Positions 25,291 through 33,694 of a DNA stretch of 64,000 bases are shown piece after piece. Position 1 is the first letter of the stretch; every line of letters begins with the position of its first letter. The stretch is taken from positions 18,464-82,463 of the forward strand of contig NZ_FODV01000016.1 of assembly GCF_900110465.1 (NCBI RefSeq), given 5' to 3'. This DNA comes from Halogranum amylolyticum (GTDB lineage Archaea > Halobacteriota > Halobacteria > Halobacteriales > Haloferacaceae). The translations under genes and the position numbers were made by a program. A model generated the notes under the pieces. That model searched no databases. It was not told where the DNA came from and saw only the letters and a list, made by a program, of their open reading frames with translations.

Positions 25291-27201
25291 ATGACCACAC
25301 CGGAGGATTCCTACGAACCAGACGAACAGCAGAAGAATACAGGTACTAATCGGATGGGAATCCGGCGACGAGATACCTTAAAATTGCTCTGGATTGCTGC
25401 AATGCCCGGCGGAGTGATCGGGAGTCACCCCGATGTAGCAAAGGCTACACCCGATTTTGAAACCCAGGAGCTGACTGCCAGCGACAGCGACGCTGGCGAC
25501 TCCTTCGACGATGCGGTCGCAGTTGTGGGACCCCCAGCGTTCATCGCGGCATTCCGCGACAGTGAGAACGCTGACAGTGCTGGGGCAGCGTACGTCTTCA
25601 CACAGGATGGAGATGGGAGTTGGACCGAAGCGCAGAACTATGAGACGGTCCACACCGAAGCGGACCTAAACAACCACGGGCCGACGCGCGGTCGCATCAT
25701 CCGCATCAACGCGACGGGTAACGTCCACGTCGCTGACGGGTCGTCGTGGACCAACGTGACCCAAGGCGGCGTGCCGATGGGCGGGCTGAACAACGTTGAC
25801 TACGTGAGCGCCGATACGCCCATGTCGACCATCCAGCAGCGCATCACCGACGCGAAGGCGAACGGTCGTTCGAAGGTGGTCATCGTGGGTGACGAAGCGA
25901 CGTGGACCGAGACGCTGCGCGTCCCGTCAAATTTCGTCGTGGAGTTTCAGGAAGGACTGGTTATCAACGTCTCCTCCGACCACGATATGGACACATTCAG
26001 GGTCGGTGGCGCCCCGTGGCAGGCCATCGTCCTGAACGAGAATCCGGAGACAGGCGACACGAACGTAACGGTGCGCGGCGGCGAGTTTGACTTTTCGAAC
26101 ATCCCGAACGACGGCACCAACACGAACGGCGTGTGGCTGCACAACTGCACGGATAGCCGCATGGAAGACGTCTACGTTCACGACGTCCACCTCGCACTTG
26201 ACAACGGCCAGAACGCGGTCACGATGTCCGATTGCACGGACTGCGAGATGGTCGACTGCGAGGGTCGTCGCCCCGGCTATGACGGCATCAAGCTGGCAGG
26301 GTACAATGATAACATCATCGTTGAGAACTGCTGGGGCGGCGAGCGCACTGGCAGCGGCGGTGGCGTGCAGGTTTCGAGCATGGGAGCATCCAAGTACGGG
26401 ACGTCAAGCAACATCACGTTCAAGAACTGTGAGACGGACCAGCAGATGATTGCCCACATCCGCTCCGGTGAGAACATTCGCTTTGAAGATTGCAAGGCGG
26501 ATCACATCCACGTCATTGCAGACTACCGCGACGCCGATGGCGCGAAAGACTGCCGCTCGGTACATATCACCGACTGTGAGGCGAACCATATCACGTTTCA
26601 AGCCTACGACCAAGCCACGCTGAGCGAGGTTCGCATCAGCAACTGCCACCTGCACCAAGTGGGTGCGTCGGGCGGATTCACTCCCTACGTGGTCGGCGAC
26701 TCCGGGTCTGGTGGCGGTGTCGTTCGGGACGTTGTCATTGACGGCTGCATCGTGGACGCGGGCGGAACGAGCGACCGCTTCCTCAACGCGACGGTCGAAT
26801 CCGGCGGTGTGCTGGACGACTTGACAATCCAAAACAATTCGTTCTACACCTCGGACGGCAGCGGCACGTTTGTGCGCGCCTATGACGGGACAGACCCCAT
26901 GACCGACGTCACCGTCCGGAACAACATCATCAATTGCAGTACGATGATTAGCTCGCGGGTGAACGGGCTGCGCTTCTACGATAACAAGATAGACGAGGAC
27001 GACTACGTCCGTCTCGAAACGGGCACGGACGTGACGCTCTCGTCGGTTCACTCGAATAGCCCCATGCAACTGAGAGCAGCTGCACCAGGCGCTCCATCGA
27101 CTGGCGACTTCTATATGGATGATGGCACCAACGTGACCGGTGCGAATTTTGGAAAGATGGTGTATGACGGCACTGCATGGCAGGAAATATGGTCAGTGTA
27201 G
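25291..27201 (+). CDS. Tat-exported parallel beta-helix surface protein with FG-GAP-like N-terminus
   Basis: The 636-residue product from the ATG at 25291 (preceded by GGAG) has a Tat-like signal, GIRRRDTLKLLWIAAMPGG. A short FG-GAP/integrin-like segment follows (about 65-115; DSDAGDSFDDAVAV, GAAYVFTQDGDGSW). Then comes a long right-handed beta-helix (about 150-590) with repeated NCxxxxM/V-xxC coils and many Asp/Asn. The C-terminus (APSTGDFYMDDGTN...YDGTAWQEIW) looks like a phage tail-fibre/tailspike end. The mosaic suggests a viral receptor-binding module joined to a host signal. A polysaccharide-binding or lyase function is inferred from the fold only. Confidence 0.7.
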   Translation: MTTPEDSYEPDEQQKNTGTNRMGIRRRDTLKLLWIAAMPGGVIGSHPDVAKATPDFETQELTASDSDAGDSFDDAVAVVGPPAFIAAFRDSENADSAGAAYVFTQDGDGSWTEAQNYETVHTEADLNNHGPTRGRIIRINATGNVHVADGSSWTNVTQGGVPMGGLNNVDYVSADTPMSTIQQRITDAKANGRSKVVIVGDEATWTETLRVPSNFVVEFQEGLVINVSSDHDMDTFRVGGAPWQAIVLNENPETGDTNVTVRGGEFDFSNIPNDGTNTNGVWLHNCTDSRMEDVYVHDVHLALDNGQNAVTMSDCTDCEMVDCEGRRPGYDGIKLAGYNDNIIVENCWGGERTGSGGGVQVSSMGASKYGTSSNITFKNCETDQQMIAHIRSGENIRFEDCKADHIHVIADYRDADGAKDCRSVHITDCEANHITFQAYDQATLSEVRISNCHLHQVGASGGFTPYVVGDSGSGGGVVRDVVIDGCIVDAGGTSDRFLNATVESGGVLDDLTIQNNSFYTSDGSGTFVRAYDGTDPMTDVTVRNNIINCSTMISSRVNGLRFYDNKIDEDDYVRLETGTDVTLSSVHSNSPMQLRAAAPGAPSTGDFYMDDGTNVTGANFGKMVYDGTAWQEIWSV

Positions 27202-27303
27202 TACCATGTGAAGAAGACAGGCGAAGACCCGACGTGGACCTCAGCGCTGACCGGCAACTCGCTGCCGTGGTTCCCGCGCTGGCGAAGACTGGATCATCTT
27301 TGA

Positions 27304-28706
27304 GGGCCATCTGTGTTCGGTTAAGCGCTAACCTCCGTTCTGAAGGCTTCAACCACTCGTTCGTTGAGTAAGAGGCGTGACTTCTCTGGTTGGCGTGCGT
27401 TGCAAAACATGAGCTCAGCCAAGTTCGGCGGTGGATGTCCGAACGACTGGGCTAGATCTTCGAGGATGAGCTGGGCGAAAGACCGGAAGGTCTTCGCCCA
27501 GCGTTCTCGTGGAAACATCGTTTCTGAGTGCATCTTCTGAAAGACGCCAAGCAAGGCTCTGCTGACCGTTAGCGTCAGCAGAGCCGCTACCACGAGCAAC
27601 TCCACGATTGCTGGATTGCTTGTCTGGAACTTCTCCAACCCGTACAGCGATTTCAATTCACGGAACAGCACTTCTACTTCCCATCGCACCCCGTACAACG
27701 CCGCGACTTGCTCCGGCGTGAACTCATCCGGGAGGTTCGTGATATACAGGTGATAGTCGTCGGTGTCCTCGTTGCGGACACCGACGACGCGGAACTCCAT
27801 CGTTACACTCGAGCGCTTCTCGCCGTATTGACGGCGCTTGAAGCTTACTTCGGCGGTTACATCGATAATCTCTCGCGTGAGATTGCCGAGAACGTCCTGA
27901 AGACGACGGTCTGGTAAGGAAATGGCGCGGGCGCGCCATTTCCGACGCCCCTCGATGATTCGTGGGTTCGCGTTCGTCTTCAGCCGACTCAGGAAGAAGC
28001 CGCCGTTCTCTTCGATGAGTGCGAACCGACGGTAGCTGTAGAAGCCAAGATCGAACAGCAACAACCGCCCTCGCAGCCAGTTCCCTGTGCGGAACTGGCT
28101 GCTCTCGTGGCTTCGTTCGTCGGTAAGTTCGAACCGCTCGATTGTCTGTTTAGTGAGGTTGTGGACGAGATGAAGTTTCGCGCCTGATTGATCAGGGTGC
28201 GTAGCTGGAAACTCGCTCAGGAGCCGATGCAACCGGAACACGGTTGCATCGGCGATCATCACATCGCGGAACTGCTGGAGTTGTGGGGCGAGTGTGTGAG
28301 GGACTGCGACCTCCTCGAGCATGCTCTCGAGGAGGTTGCTGAGTAACTGTCCGAGTGCAGGTGTGAACCGATCGTAGAAGCTAGAGCGGGAGAGCGTCTG
28401 ATTGGTCGCTGCGGCGTAGGCACGTTGAAACCCGGCGATAGTGCGGGATTCGCCGCCGACGGCGAATCCCAAGATGAGCGTCCAAACGAGGGCTGTAACA
28501 TCGACTCTACGGTGGCGTTGGGACGACATCGCGCTCACGCGCGATGTCTTCGATAAGCTCTGCTGGAAAGAGGGAAGTGAGCCGCCGTCGAATAAGGTCT
28601 GGGGAGAGTTGGGATAGCACACCCTCTCCATGCGGTCTACAACGATAACTTAGCTAAGTGAGCACAGTCTCTCGGTTTCTCTGCTTAACCGAACACGGAT
28701 GAACCC
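27304..28706 (-). mobile_element. IS4-family insertion sequence, ISH8-like
   Basis: The element is about 1.4 kb with imperfect terminal inverted repeats. The left end runs CATCTGTGTTCGGTTAAGC and the right end GCTTAACCGAACACGGATG, about 19 of 23 positions matching. It contains one transposase gene. The flanking bases do not show an obvious target duplication. The transposase carries a frameshift near its N-terminus, so the copy may be inactive. Confidence 0.75.
27321..28620 (-). CDS. IS4-family (ISH8-like) transposase, N-terminal frameshift
   Basis: This DDE transposase has IADATVFRLH (first Asp), LLFDLGFYSYRRF (second Asp) and the YGVRWEVEVLFRELKSLYGL segment with the catalytic Glu (Y-R-E/K-L-K-like). 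The body reads in one frame from about 28,530 to the TAA at 27321. The expected N-terminus (GTG at 28620; LTSLFPAELIEDIARERDVV) lies in another frame. Removing one G from the GGG at 28520-28522 would restore a continuous protein into RHRRVDVTALVWTLILGFA. Either a point lesion or a sequencing error inactivates it. Confidence 0.8.
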
Positions 28707-28858
28707 ACGAGTGAGACTGCGTGCGTCCGAGTCACTCAACCCAGTCGTTCGGCTTGATTAACGCTCACAGCTTATCCCCCGAGCAGGGTCCTCAGACGAC
28801 GTCGTTGACCCACAGTCTGTCACGTTTCCCGAGCACGGCCGGTGTAGCCATCTTGGTG

Positions 28859-29341
28859 CTACGTGCCCGTTCGTCTGTATTCATCGGGCAATGACGCTGA
28901 AAGGAGGGTTCGCTCCGCCTTCCGGAGATGTTCGTGTAGTGTCGCACGAGCGATGCCCAGTTCGTCGGCGAGTTCACTGTTTGTTATTTTCCGCGGCCAG
29001 TCGTAGTAACCGCGTGCGAGGGCTTCGGCCGTGACTTCGCGCTGCCGTTCAGTCAACGGCGATTCTGAGTTGGCGCGGAACTCCTTCAGTTTCCCGAGCG
29101 TGACCGTCCCGAAACTCGACAAGTCGTCGAGGATGTCCTTCAGATGTTCACGTCGGAAGACTAGGACGTGATACTCACGCTGGCGGCCGGAGACAGTGTT
29201 CGACCGGCGAAGTGTTCCGTGATTTTGGTAGATCGCGGTGTAGGCACCGCAGGACGGTTTTGTTACGAGGAGATTGTCGTCGTTTAGCCGACGGACATGC
29301 TTGACATGGTCAGTCGCTTCTACGACGTTCTCGAAACTCAT
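28859..29341 (-). pseudogene. HTH_10 (Bat-like) regulator, N-terminally truncated
   Basis: The 160-residue product has a C-terminal HTH_10 domain (SPLTERQREVTAEALARGYY, NSELADELGIARATLHEHLR). The preceding part is typical of haloarchaeal Bat-like regulators (YTAIYQNHGTLRRSNTVSGR). Intact proteins are usually about 210-220 residues. Here the start falls inside the sensor half and coincides with the break in hydantoinase B on the other strand. It probably controlled the divergent catabolic genes. The ATG at 29341 may be fortuitous. Confidence 0.72.
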
Positions 29342-30107
29342 CGACGACTTCTCCGTCGCTGGAAGTTACGGTACCTCACCGAATCTCGTCTACGCCGGCA
29401 CTGACTCGGAGGGCAACGACTTCCAGATGCTCGAAATTCTCTACGGCGGCATCCCGGCCCGTCCGGGCGGCGATGGCCTCGATGGCCACTCGTGGTGGCC
29501 GCTGTTCCGGACGGTCCCAGCGGAGTATCAAGAGGCGTACTACCCACTGACGATAGACGAGTACAGCACACGGGCTGACACCGGTGGCTCTGGCGAGTTC
29601 CGCGGGGGGCACGGTATCACGAAGGTCTTCACCTTCGAGGAGGATGGTGCGATAACCTTCCAAGACGACCGCGCGCATACGTACCCCTGGGGCGTCGACG
29701 GGGGCAAGCACGCTGAGACGAGCGAGAAGCGGTTGATTCGGGCAGATGGGAGCGAAGAGCATCTGCTGTCAAAAGTCGAGAACGTTGCAGTGGCGGCGGG
29801 AGACAAACTCGTCTTTAGCACCGCTGGCGGTGGTGGCCTCGGCGACCCCCTCGACCGCGACCCCGATGTCGTCGCCCGTGAAATGAAGCGTGGTCTCGTC
29901 TCTGAATCGGCCGCTGAGACGAAGTATGGCGTTGTCATCGCAGACGACGGTACAGTGGACGAGAGCGCAACAGCCGATAGACGCTCTGAGATCCGCGAGA
30001 CGCGTGACGAACTCGACCAGTTCGACTATGGTCCACTCCCAGATGAGGACACCCTCGGGGAACAGATTAGCGATGAACGCCGCTCGTTCGAGAACCGGCA
30101 CAGCTGA
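29340..30107 (+). pseudogene. Hydantoinase B / 5-oxoprolinase-type subunit, C-terminal fragment
   Basis: The fragment is about 255 residues of a normally 550-600-residue ATP-dependent hydantoinase/oxoprolinase B subunit. Recognisable stretches are GGIPARPGGDGLDGHSWWP, EYQEAYYPLTIDEYSTR, GSGEFRGGHGI and LVFSTAGGGGLGDPLDRD. The N-terminal half and the partner A subunit are absent. A start at 29274 would add residues antisense to the regulator and is not credible. The fragment is followed 21 bases later by the isochorismatase-type gene, so the operon survives downstream of the break. Confidence 0.8.
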
Positions 30108-30128
30108 GCCATCGTTAGTATCTCCACT

Positions 30129-30761
30129 ATGAACTCCCCACATTCCACCGAGTACGATGCCGACGCGTTCGGGTCGAGCGTCGGCCTCGGTGACCAACCC
30201 GCACTCCTCGTGATTGATTTGATTAACGCTTTCACCGATCCGACCACTAAACTCGGGTCGGACGTGAGCGGGGTCCTCGAGCAGACCGCTCGCCTTCTCA
30301 CCGCGTTCCGCGAACACGACTGTCCGCGGTACTTCACAACTGTCGCGTTCGAAGAGTCCTACGGCGACGCTGGGCGGTTCATCGAGAAAGTGCCCGCGCT
30401 TCGAGAGCTGCGACTCGGTACCGACGCGGTCGAAGTCGACGATCGAGTCGCACCTGAGGGTGACGAACGCGTCATTCTCAAAAAATACGCGAGCGCGTTC
30501 TTCGGCACCGACCTTGCGACAGAACTGACGACACACCGCGTGGATACCCTCGTCCTCGCAGGCGTCACGACCAGCGGCTGTGTTCGTGCGACAGCCGTCG
30601 ATAGCCTCCAGCATGGCTACCGGACCATCGTCCCGGCTGACGCAGTCGGTGACCGCGCCGACGGACCACACCAAGCGAACCTCTTCGACATCGACGCGAA
30701 ATACGGCGACGTCGTGACAACCGACGCCGTCGTTAACCATCTCTCAAACAATGAATACTGA
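30129..30761 (+). CDS. Isochorismatase-family cysteine hydrolase
   Basis: The 210-residue hydrolase has a complete catalytic triad by motif: Asp in ALLVIDLINAFTD, Lys in VILKKYASAFFGTDL and Cys in GVTTSGCVRATAVDSLQHG. The overall look is closer to N-carbamoylsarcosine amidohydrolase/nicotinamidase-type enzymes than to isochorismatase itself. Next to hydantoinase B, an amidohydrolase acting on an N-carbamoyl amino acid is the natural inference. It starts 21 bases after hydantoinase B. Confidence 0.85.
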   Translation: MNSPHSTEYDADAFGSSVGLGDQPALLVIDLINAFTDPTTKLGSDVSGVLEQTARLLTAFREHDCPRYFTTVAFEESYGDAGRFIEKVPALRELRLGTDAVEVDDRVAPEGDERVILKKYASAFFGTDLATELTTHRVDTLVLAGVTTSGCVRATAVDSLQHGYRTIVPADAVGDRADGPHQANLFDIDAKYGDVVTTDAVVNHLSNNEY

Positions 30762-30818
30762 CTTTGACACCCAGACTGCATCGAACCCGACTCTCACCTG
30801 TGCTCGAGGTGAGTGGAA

Positions 30819-31760
30819 ATGACCGACTCCGGCGCAGCGCTTCGAGAACATCTCGATGGCGACGGACTGCTGGTTTGCCCCGGCGTTCACGACCCGCTCA
30901 CGGCCGCTGTCGCCGATGCCGTTGGCTTCGACACGATCTACATGACTGGCTACGGAACGTCGCTGTCGAAGATCGGCTACCCGGACGCTGGGTTCATCAC
31001 GATGCCGGAGATGATCGACAACGCCGCGAACATCCAAGAACGCATCAGTGTTCCTCTCATCGCCGATGCTGACAACGGCTACGGCAACGCGACCAACGTT
31101 ATCCGAACAGTTCGTGAGTACATCAAAGCCGGCGTCGGCGGCATCCATATCGAAGACCAGACGTTCCCCAAACGATGCGGCCACACGAAGGGGCGGCAGG
31201 TTATCCCGCGTGAGGAAGCCGTCGGTAAAATTGCGGCCGCAGCTGATACGCGGGACGAGCGGGGTGAGGAATTCGTTCTTATCGCCCGTACCGACGCTCG
31301 CGGGACCGGCGATGGGTCTGTCGACGAGGCCATCGGCCGTGTCAACGACTTCCTCGACGCTGGTGCCGACGTGGCATTTGTGGAGGGCCCCACCGACGAA
31401 GACGAACTGCGCCGCATCGGCCGAGAGGTCGACGGGCGACTTGTCTACAACTTCGTCGGTGACCTCGGGTCTTCGCCGTACGTTGACCTGCCGGCGTTGG
31501 ATGACTGGGGCTTCGACATCGTGTTGTTCCCCATCGCTGCGACGCTCTCGACCATCGCGAACGTCTATGCTGACTTCAGTGCGTTTGCTGCCGATCCTGT
31601 AGCAGCGATGCGTCGTATCGACGACGAGTTCAACGAGCAACCTTTCGAGAGCCTCCACGAGTTCTCCGGCTTCCCGGATGTGGTCGAGTGGGAAGAACAG
31701 TACCTCCCTGACGAGGAACAGGAGAAATACGATGGGTCGCTCGGGGACGACGTCGCGTAG
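30819..31760 (+). CDS. PEP mutase / isocitrate lyase family enzyme
   Basis: The 313-residue TIM-barrel has the family core: LLVCPGVHDPLTAAVAD, PLIADADNGYGNATNV (metal-binding Asp residues), GIHIEDQTFPKRCGH (the K[KR]CGH loop) and FVLIARTDARG. This family includes methylisocitrate lyase, oxaloacetate decarboxylase and PEP mutase; the KRCGH loop suggests a C-C lyase. An in-frame GTG at 30813 is an alternative start. It is the last gene of the 29340-31760 operon and probably cleaves a product of the hydrolases upstream. Confidence 0.85.
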   Translation: MTDSGAALREHLDGDGLLVCPGVHDPLTAAVADAVGFDTIYMTGYGTSLSKIGYPDAGFITMPEMIDNAANIQERISVPLIADADNGYGNATNVIRTVREYIKAGVGGIHIEDQTFPKRCGHTKGRQVIPREEAVGKIAAAADTRDERGEEFVLIARTDARGTGDGSVDEAIGRVNDFLDAGADVAFVEGPTDEDELRRIGREVDGRLVYNFVGDLGSSPYVDLPALDDWGFDIVLFPIAATLSTIANVYADFSAFAADPVAAMRRIDDEFNEQPFESLHEFSGFPDVVEWEEQYLPDEEQEKYDGSLGDDVA

Positions 31761-32026
31761 TCGTTGTTAGCGGACCTAGTCCTGTTGTGAAGGAGACTGT
31801 TACAGTGTCGATCGTTCCCCTACCTTCCCCACGGCAGTAGCTAACTCGTTGAGATGCTCCGTTCTGAAGTGTTCTCGGAGGTGACGTGATGGTGGATTAC
31901 GAGGTAGAAGAGTCGCTTTCACGTTGGTTCGGTCGAACGCAGCTCCGATAACCGACCGGTAGGTTTTGCTCGTGGCATATCCGATGATGGCATCGAACTG
32001 GTGTCCGTACGTATCAAGATATCTAA
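31761..32026 (-). other. Intergenic region with an orphan coding-like stretch
   Basis: On the minus strand a frame with no start codon is open from about 32,033 to a TAA near 31,803 (YLDTYGHQFDAIIGYATSKT ... LNELATAVGKVGERSTL). It resembles real coding sequence but I do not recognise it, and it is probably a gene remnant. Confidence 0.3.
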
Positions 32027-32436
32027 CTAGTCGATCTCATACACAGCCGATTCGGAGAGTGGCGTCACCTCGAGTGCGTCGTCGACCTTCGAGCGATCGA
32101 CACTCGGCACCCGCTCGCGATCGATGCCCGCCTCCGCAAGGCGAGCTAGCACGTCCTCGTCATCCTTGAGCGAGCGGTTGCGCCGACTTATCTGTTAGAC
32201 AGATCCATGCTGTCCGGCGGCGGGCGATCATGATGTAGGCGGCCGATGAGGATGCCAGCCACTGCTTGGCGGAATTCGTTGGCATCTCATTGGACGTCCG
32301 AGAGCAGCGTGTAGATGTTGACAAGTGCGTCCGTCTCCAATGCGGGCAGATCAGTCACGTCGTGGCGTTCGAGCGCATCGACGAGCAACAGTGCATCGGC
32401 GTAGACGTCGAGACTTTCGGGTTCGGACTTCGTCAT
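32027..32436 (-). pseudogene. Decayed copy of a haloarchaeal gene (paralogue at 57397-57905)
   Basis: It starts MTKSEPESLDVYADALLLVD and reads ALVNIYTLLSDVQ, then an in-frame TGA, then continues with a frameshift as NRSLKDDEDVLARLAEAGID...RSKVDDALEVTPLSESAVYEID before a stop. The same order of segments (VINLYTLCSDVQ, NRSLKDDKDVLRVLEDAG, KVDEALDVTDRSESAVYDIE) occurs at 57397-57905. The function is unknown. Both copies are broken, so this is a family commonly carried and lost on these replicons. Confidence 0.55.
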
Positions 32437-32635
32437 CGGCGCTGAAGTCCGACTCGACCACCTGTGTCGTCGTGACGGGTTCAGCCTCGGTAACTGTGCC
32501 GTAATCAGGGTTGGTCACACTACAGTTGAAAGGGCAACTGCGAGTGATTCGCAGCGCTATTAGACTGTGCGTCAAGATGCCTTCGACATCGCGTAAGAGC
32601 GTGTTCGGTTCACCAAGAGAATCTACGCTCACCGA

Positions 32636-32941
32636 CTAAAATAGCGGACTTCCGACTGTCAGCGCTATGGCACCGATAACGACCATTGCTCCGATGATCT
32701 TTGGAAGACTCGGAGCGTAACCGGCGGTTGCCCCCGTCGGAAGTGACTGGGACCGTTCAGTTGGTTGAGTACCTTCTGATAATTCCCCAGCATTAGGGTG
32801 CTCATCCGCAGTGTTACTCGTAAAGAATAGAAACAGTACAGCAAGTACGAGTGCCGTTCCACAGAAGATAGCTAAGTCACGGGTTGTATCTGTAACAAGG
32901 TTAATCGCGATCTTCCCAAATTTGATGTCTAGTTTAGACAT
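32636..32941 (-). CDS. Two-helix membrane protein
   Basis: The 101-residue protein begins MSKLDIKFGKIAINLV. It has two membrane helices (about 25-43 and 80-98) and a polar linker between them. An A+T-rich TATA-like stretch (ATAAATAATTTTATT) lies 25-40 bases upstream on the minus strand, giving a leaderless start. The base composition is clearly lower in G+C than in the left-hand block. No family is recognised. Confidence 0.55.
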   Translation of the reverse strand: MSKLDIKFGKIAINLVTDTTRDLAIFCGTALVLAVLFLFFTSNTADEHPNAGELSEGTQPTERSQSLPTGATAGYAPSLPKIIGAMVVIGAIALTVGSPLF

Positions 32942-33137
32942 TCTAGACTTGTAGATTTGAATACTAATAAAATTATTTATGTTTTGTGAGGATCATATGA
33001 GGGCTACTGTGACCATGTTCACACACACACGGAACACTCCTGTGACTACGACAGACTGCGAGTGCTGGTTCTCTCAGAGGAATCTACAGACGAACAAGGC
33101 AAGTGCCTCGGGGTTTGACCCTATGTGAAGCCGGCAC

Positions 33138-33264
33138 TTAGACGTGTTCTGTTCGTTCGAGATACCGTTCAATCGTCTCGTTCGACACTTGGCCTTTCGT
33201 CTCGATGTAGTACGTTTGAATCTTGAGAGTGCCTTGGAGAGAGGGTGAGTAGAGGACGTCGGTT
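33138..33264 (-). pseudogene. Possible TnpA (IS200-type) C-terminal remnant
   Basis: The minus-strand frame QTYYIETKGQVSNETIERYL followed by ERTEHV and a stop resembles the C-terminal helix region of Y1 transposases (x-Y-Y-x-x-T-x-G-x-V-S-x-E-T-V-x-x-Y-I). Only about 40 codons remain, and the rest of 33,265-33,600 holds nothing I can identify. Confidence 0.35.
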
Positions 33265-33664
33265 GGAGATCGTCAAGCACTTCTCTGAAAAAGAATCGGA
33301 CAGGTGAATCGATGAGGCTCAAAAGGCGGATAAGACCCGCCTCCTCCGTCGATTGTGCTTTGTCATGAATCTTGACGCGGGGGGATACGCTCGATGAAGC
33401 CGGTCGTCGTGTTGGTGTCTCACAACCGACCAGTAGTCGCTGGGCTCGCGCGTGGGATGATGGTGGTTGGTCGCCGTCCTGGATCGAGGCCTTGAACTGG
33501 CCAAGTAAGTCTGCAGTCAGTATGTGCTGTTGAACGAGTGCACTGAGGGCTGCAATCTGTTGCCGTCGAGGGTACAGTATACATCAGGAAGGCCAAATTC
33601 TGTCAATTAATATTATACTATAATTGAAATATGCGTCTGTTGTCTAGCGAAAAATGGCAGAATG

Positions 33665-33670
33665 TTTATA
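33665..33670 (+). promoter_or_regulatory. TATA box of the tubulin-like operon
   Basis: TTTATA is centred 27 bases before the ATG at 33695. This is the expected position for a leaderless transcript and supports choosing that start over one 33 bases upstream. Confidence 0.55.
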
Positions 33671-33694
33671 GTATTGTGTGGTGTGTTAACGTGT

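Noticed and set aside
26404..27069. A 221-codon minus-strand frame inside the beta-helix gene
   Set aside because: It is the shadow of a repetitive Asn/Asp-rich coding region.
29769..30740. A 323-codon minus-strand frame opposite hydantoinase B and the hydrolase
   Set aside because: The plus-strand genes show complete catalytic motifs; this frame shows none.
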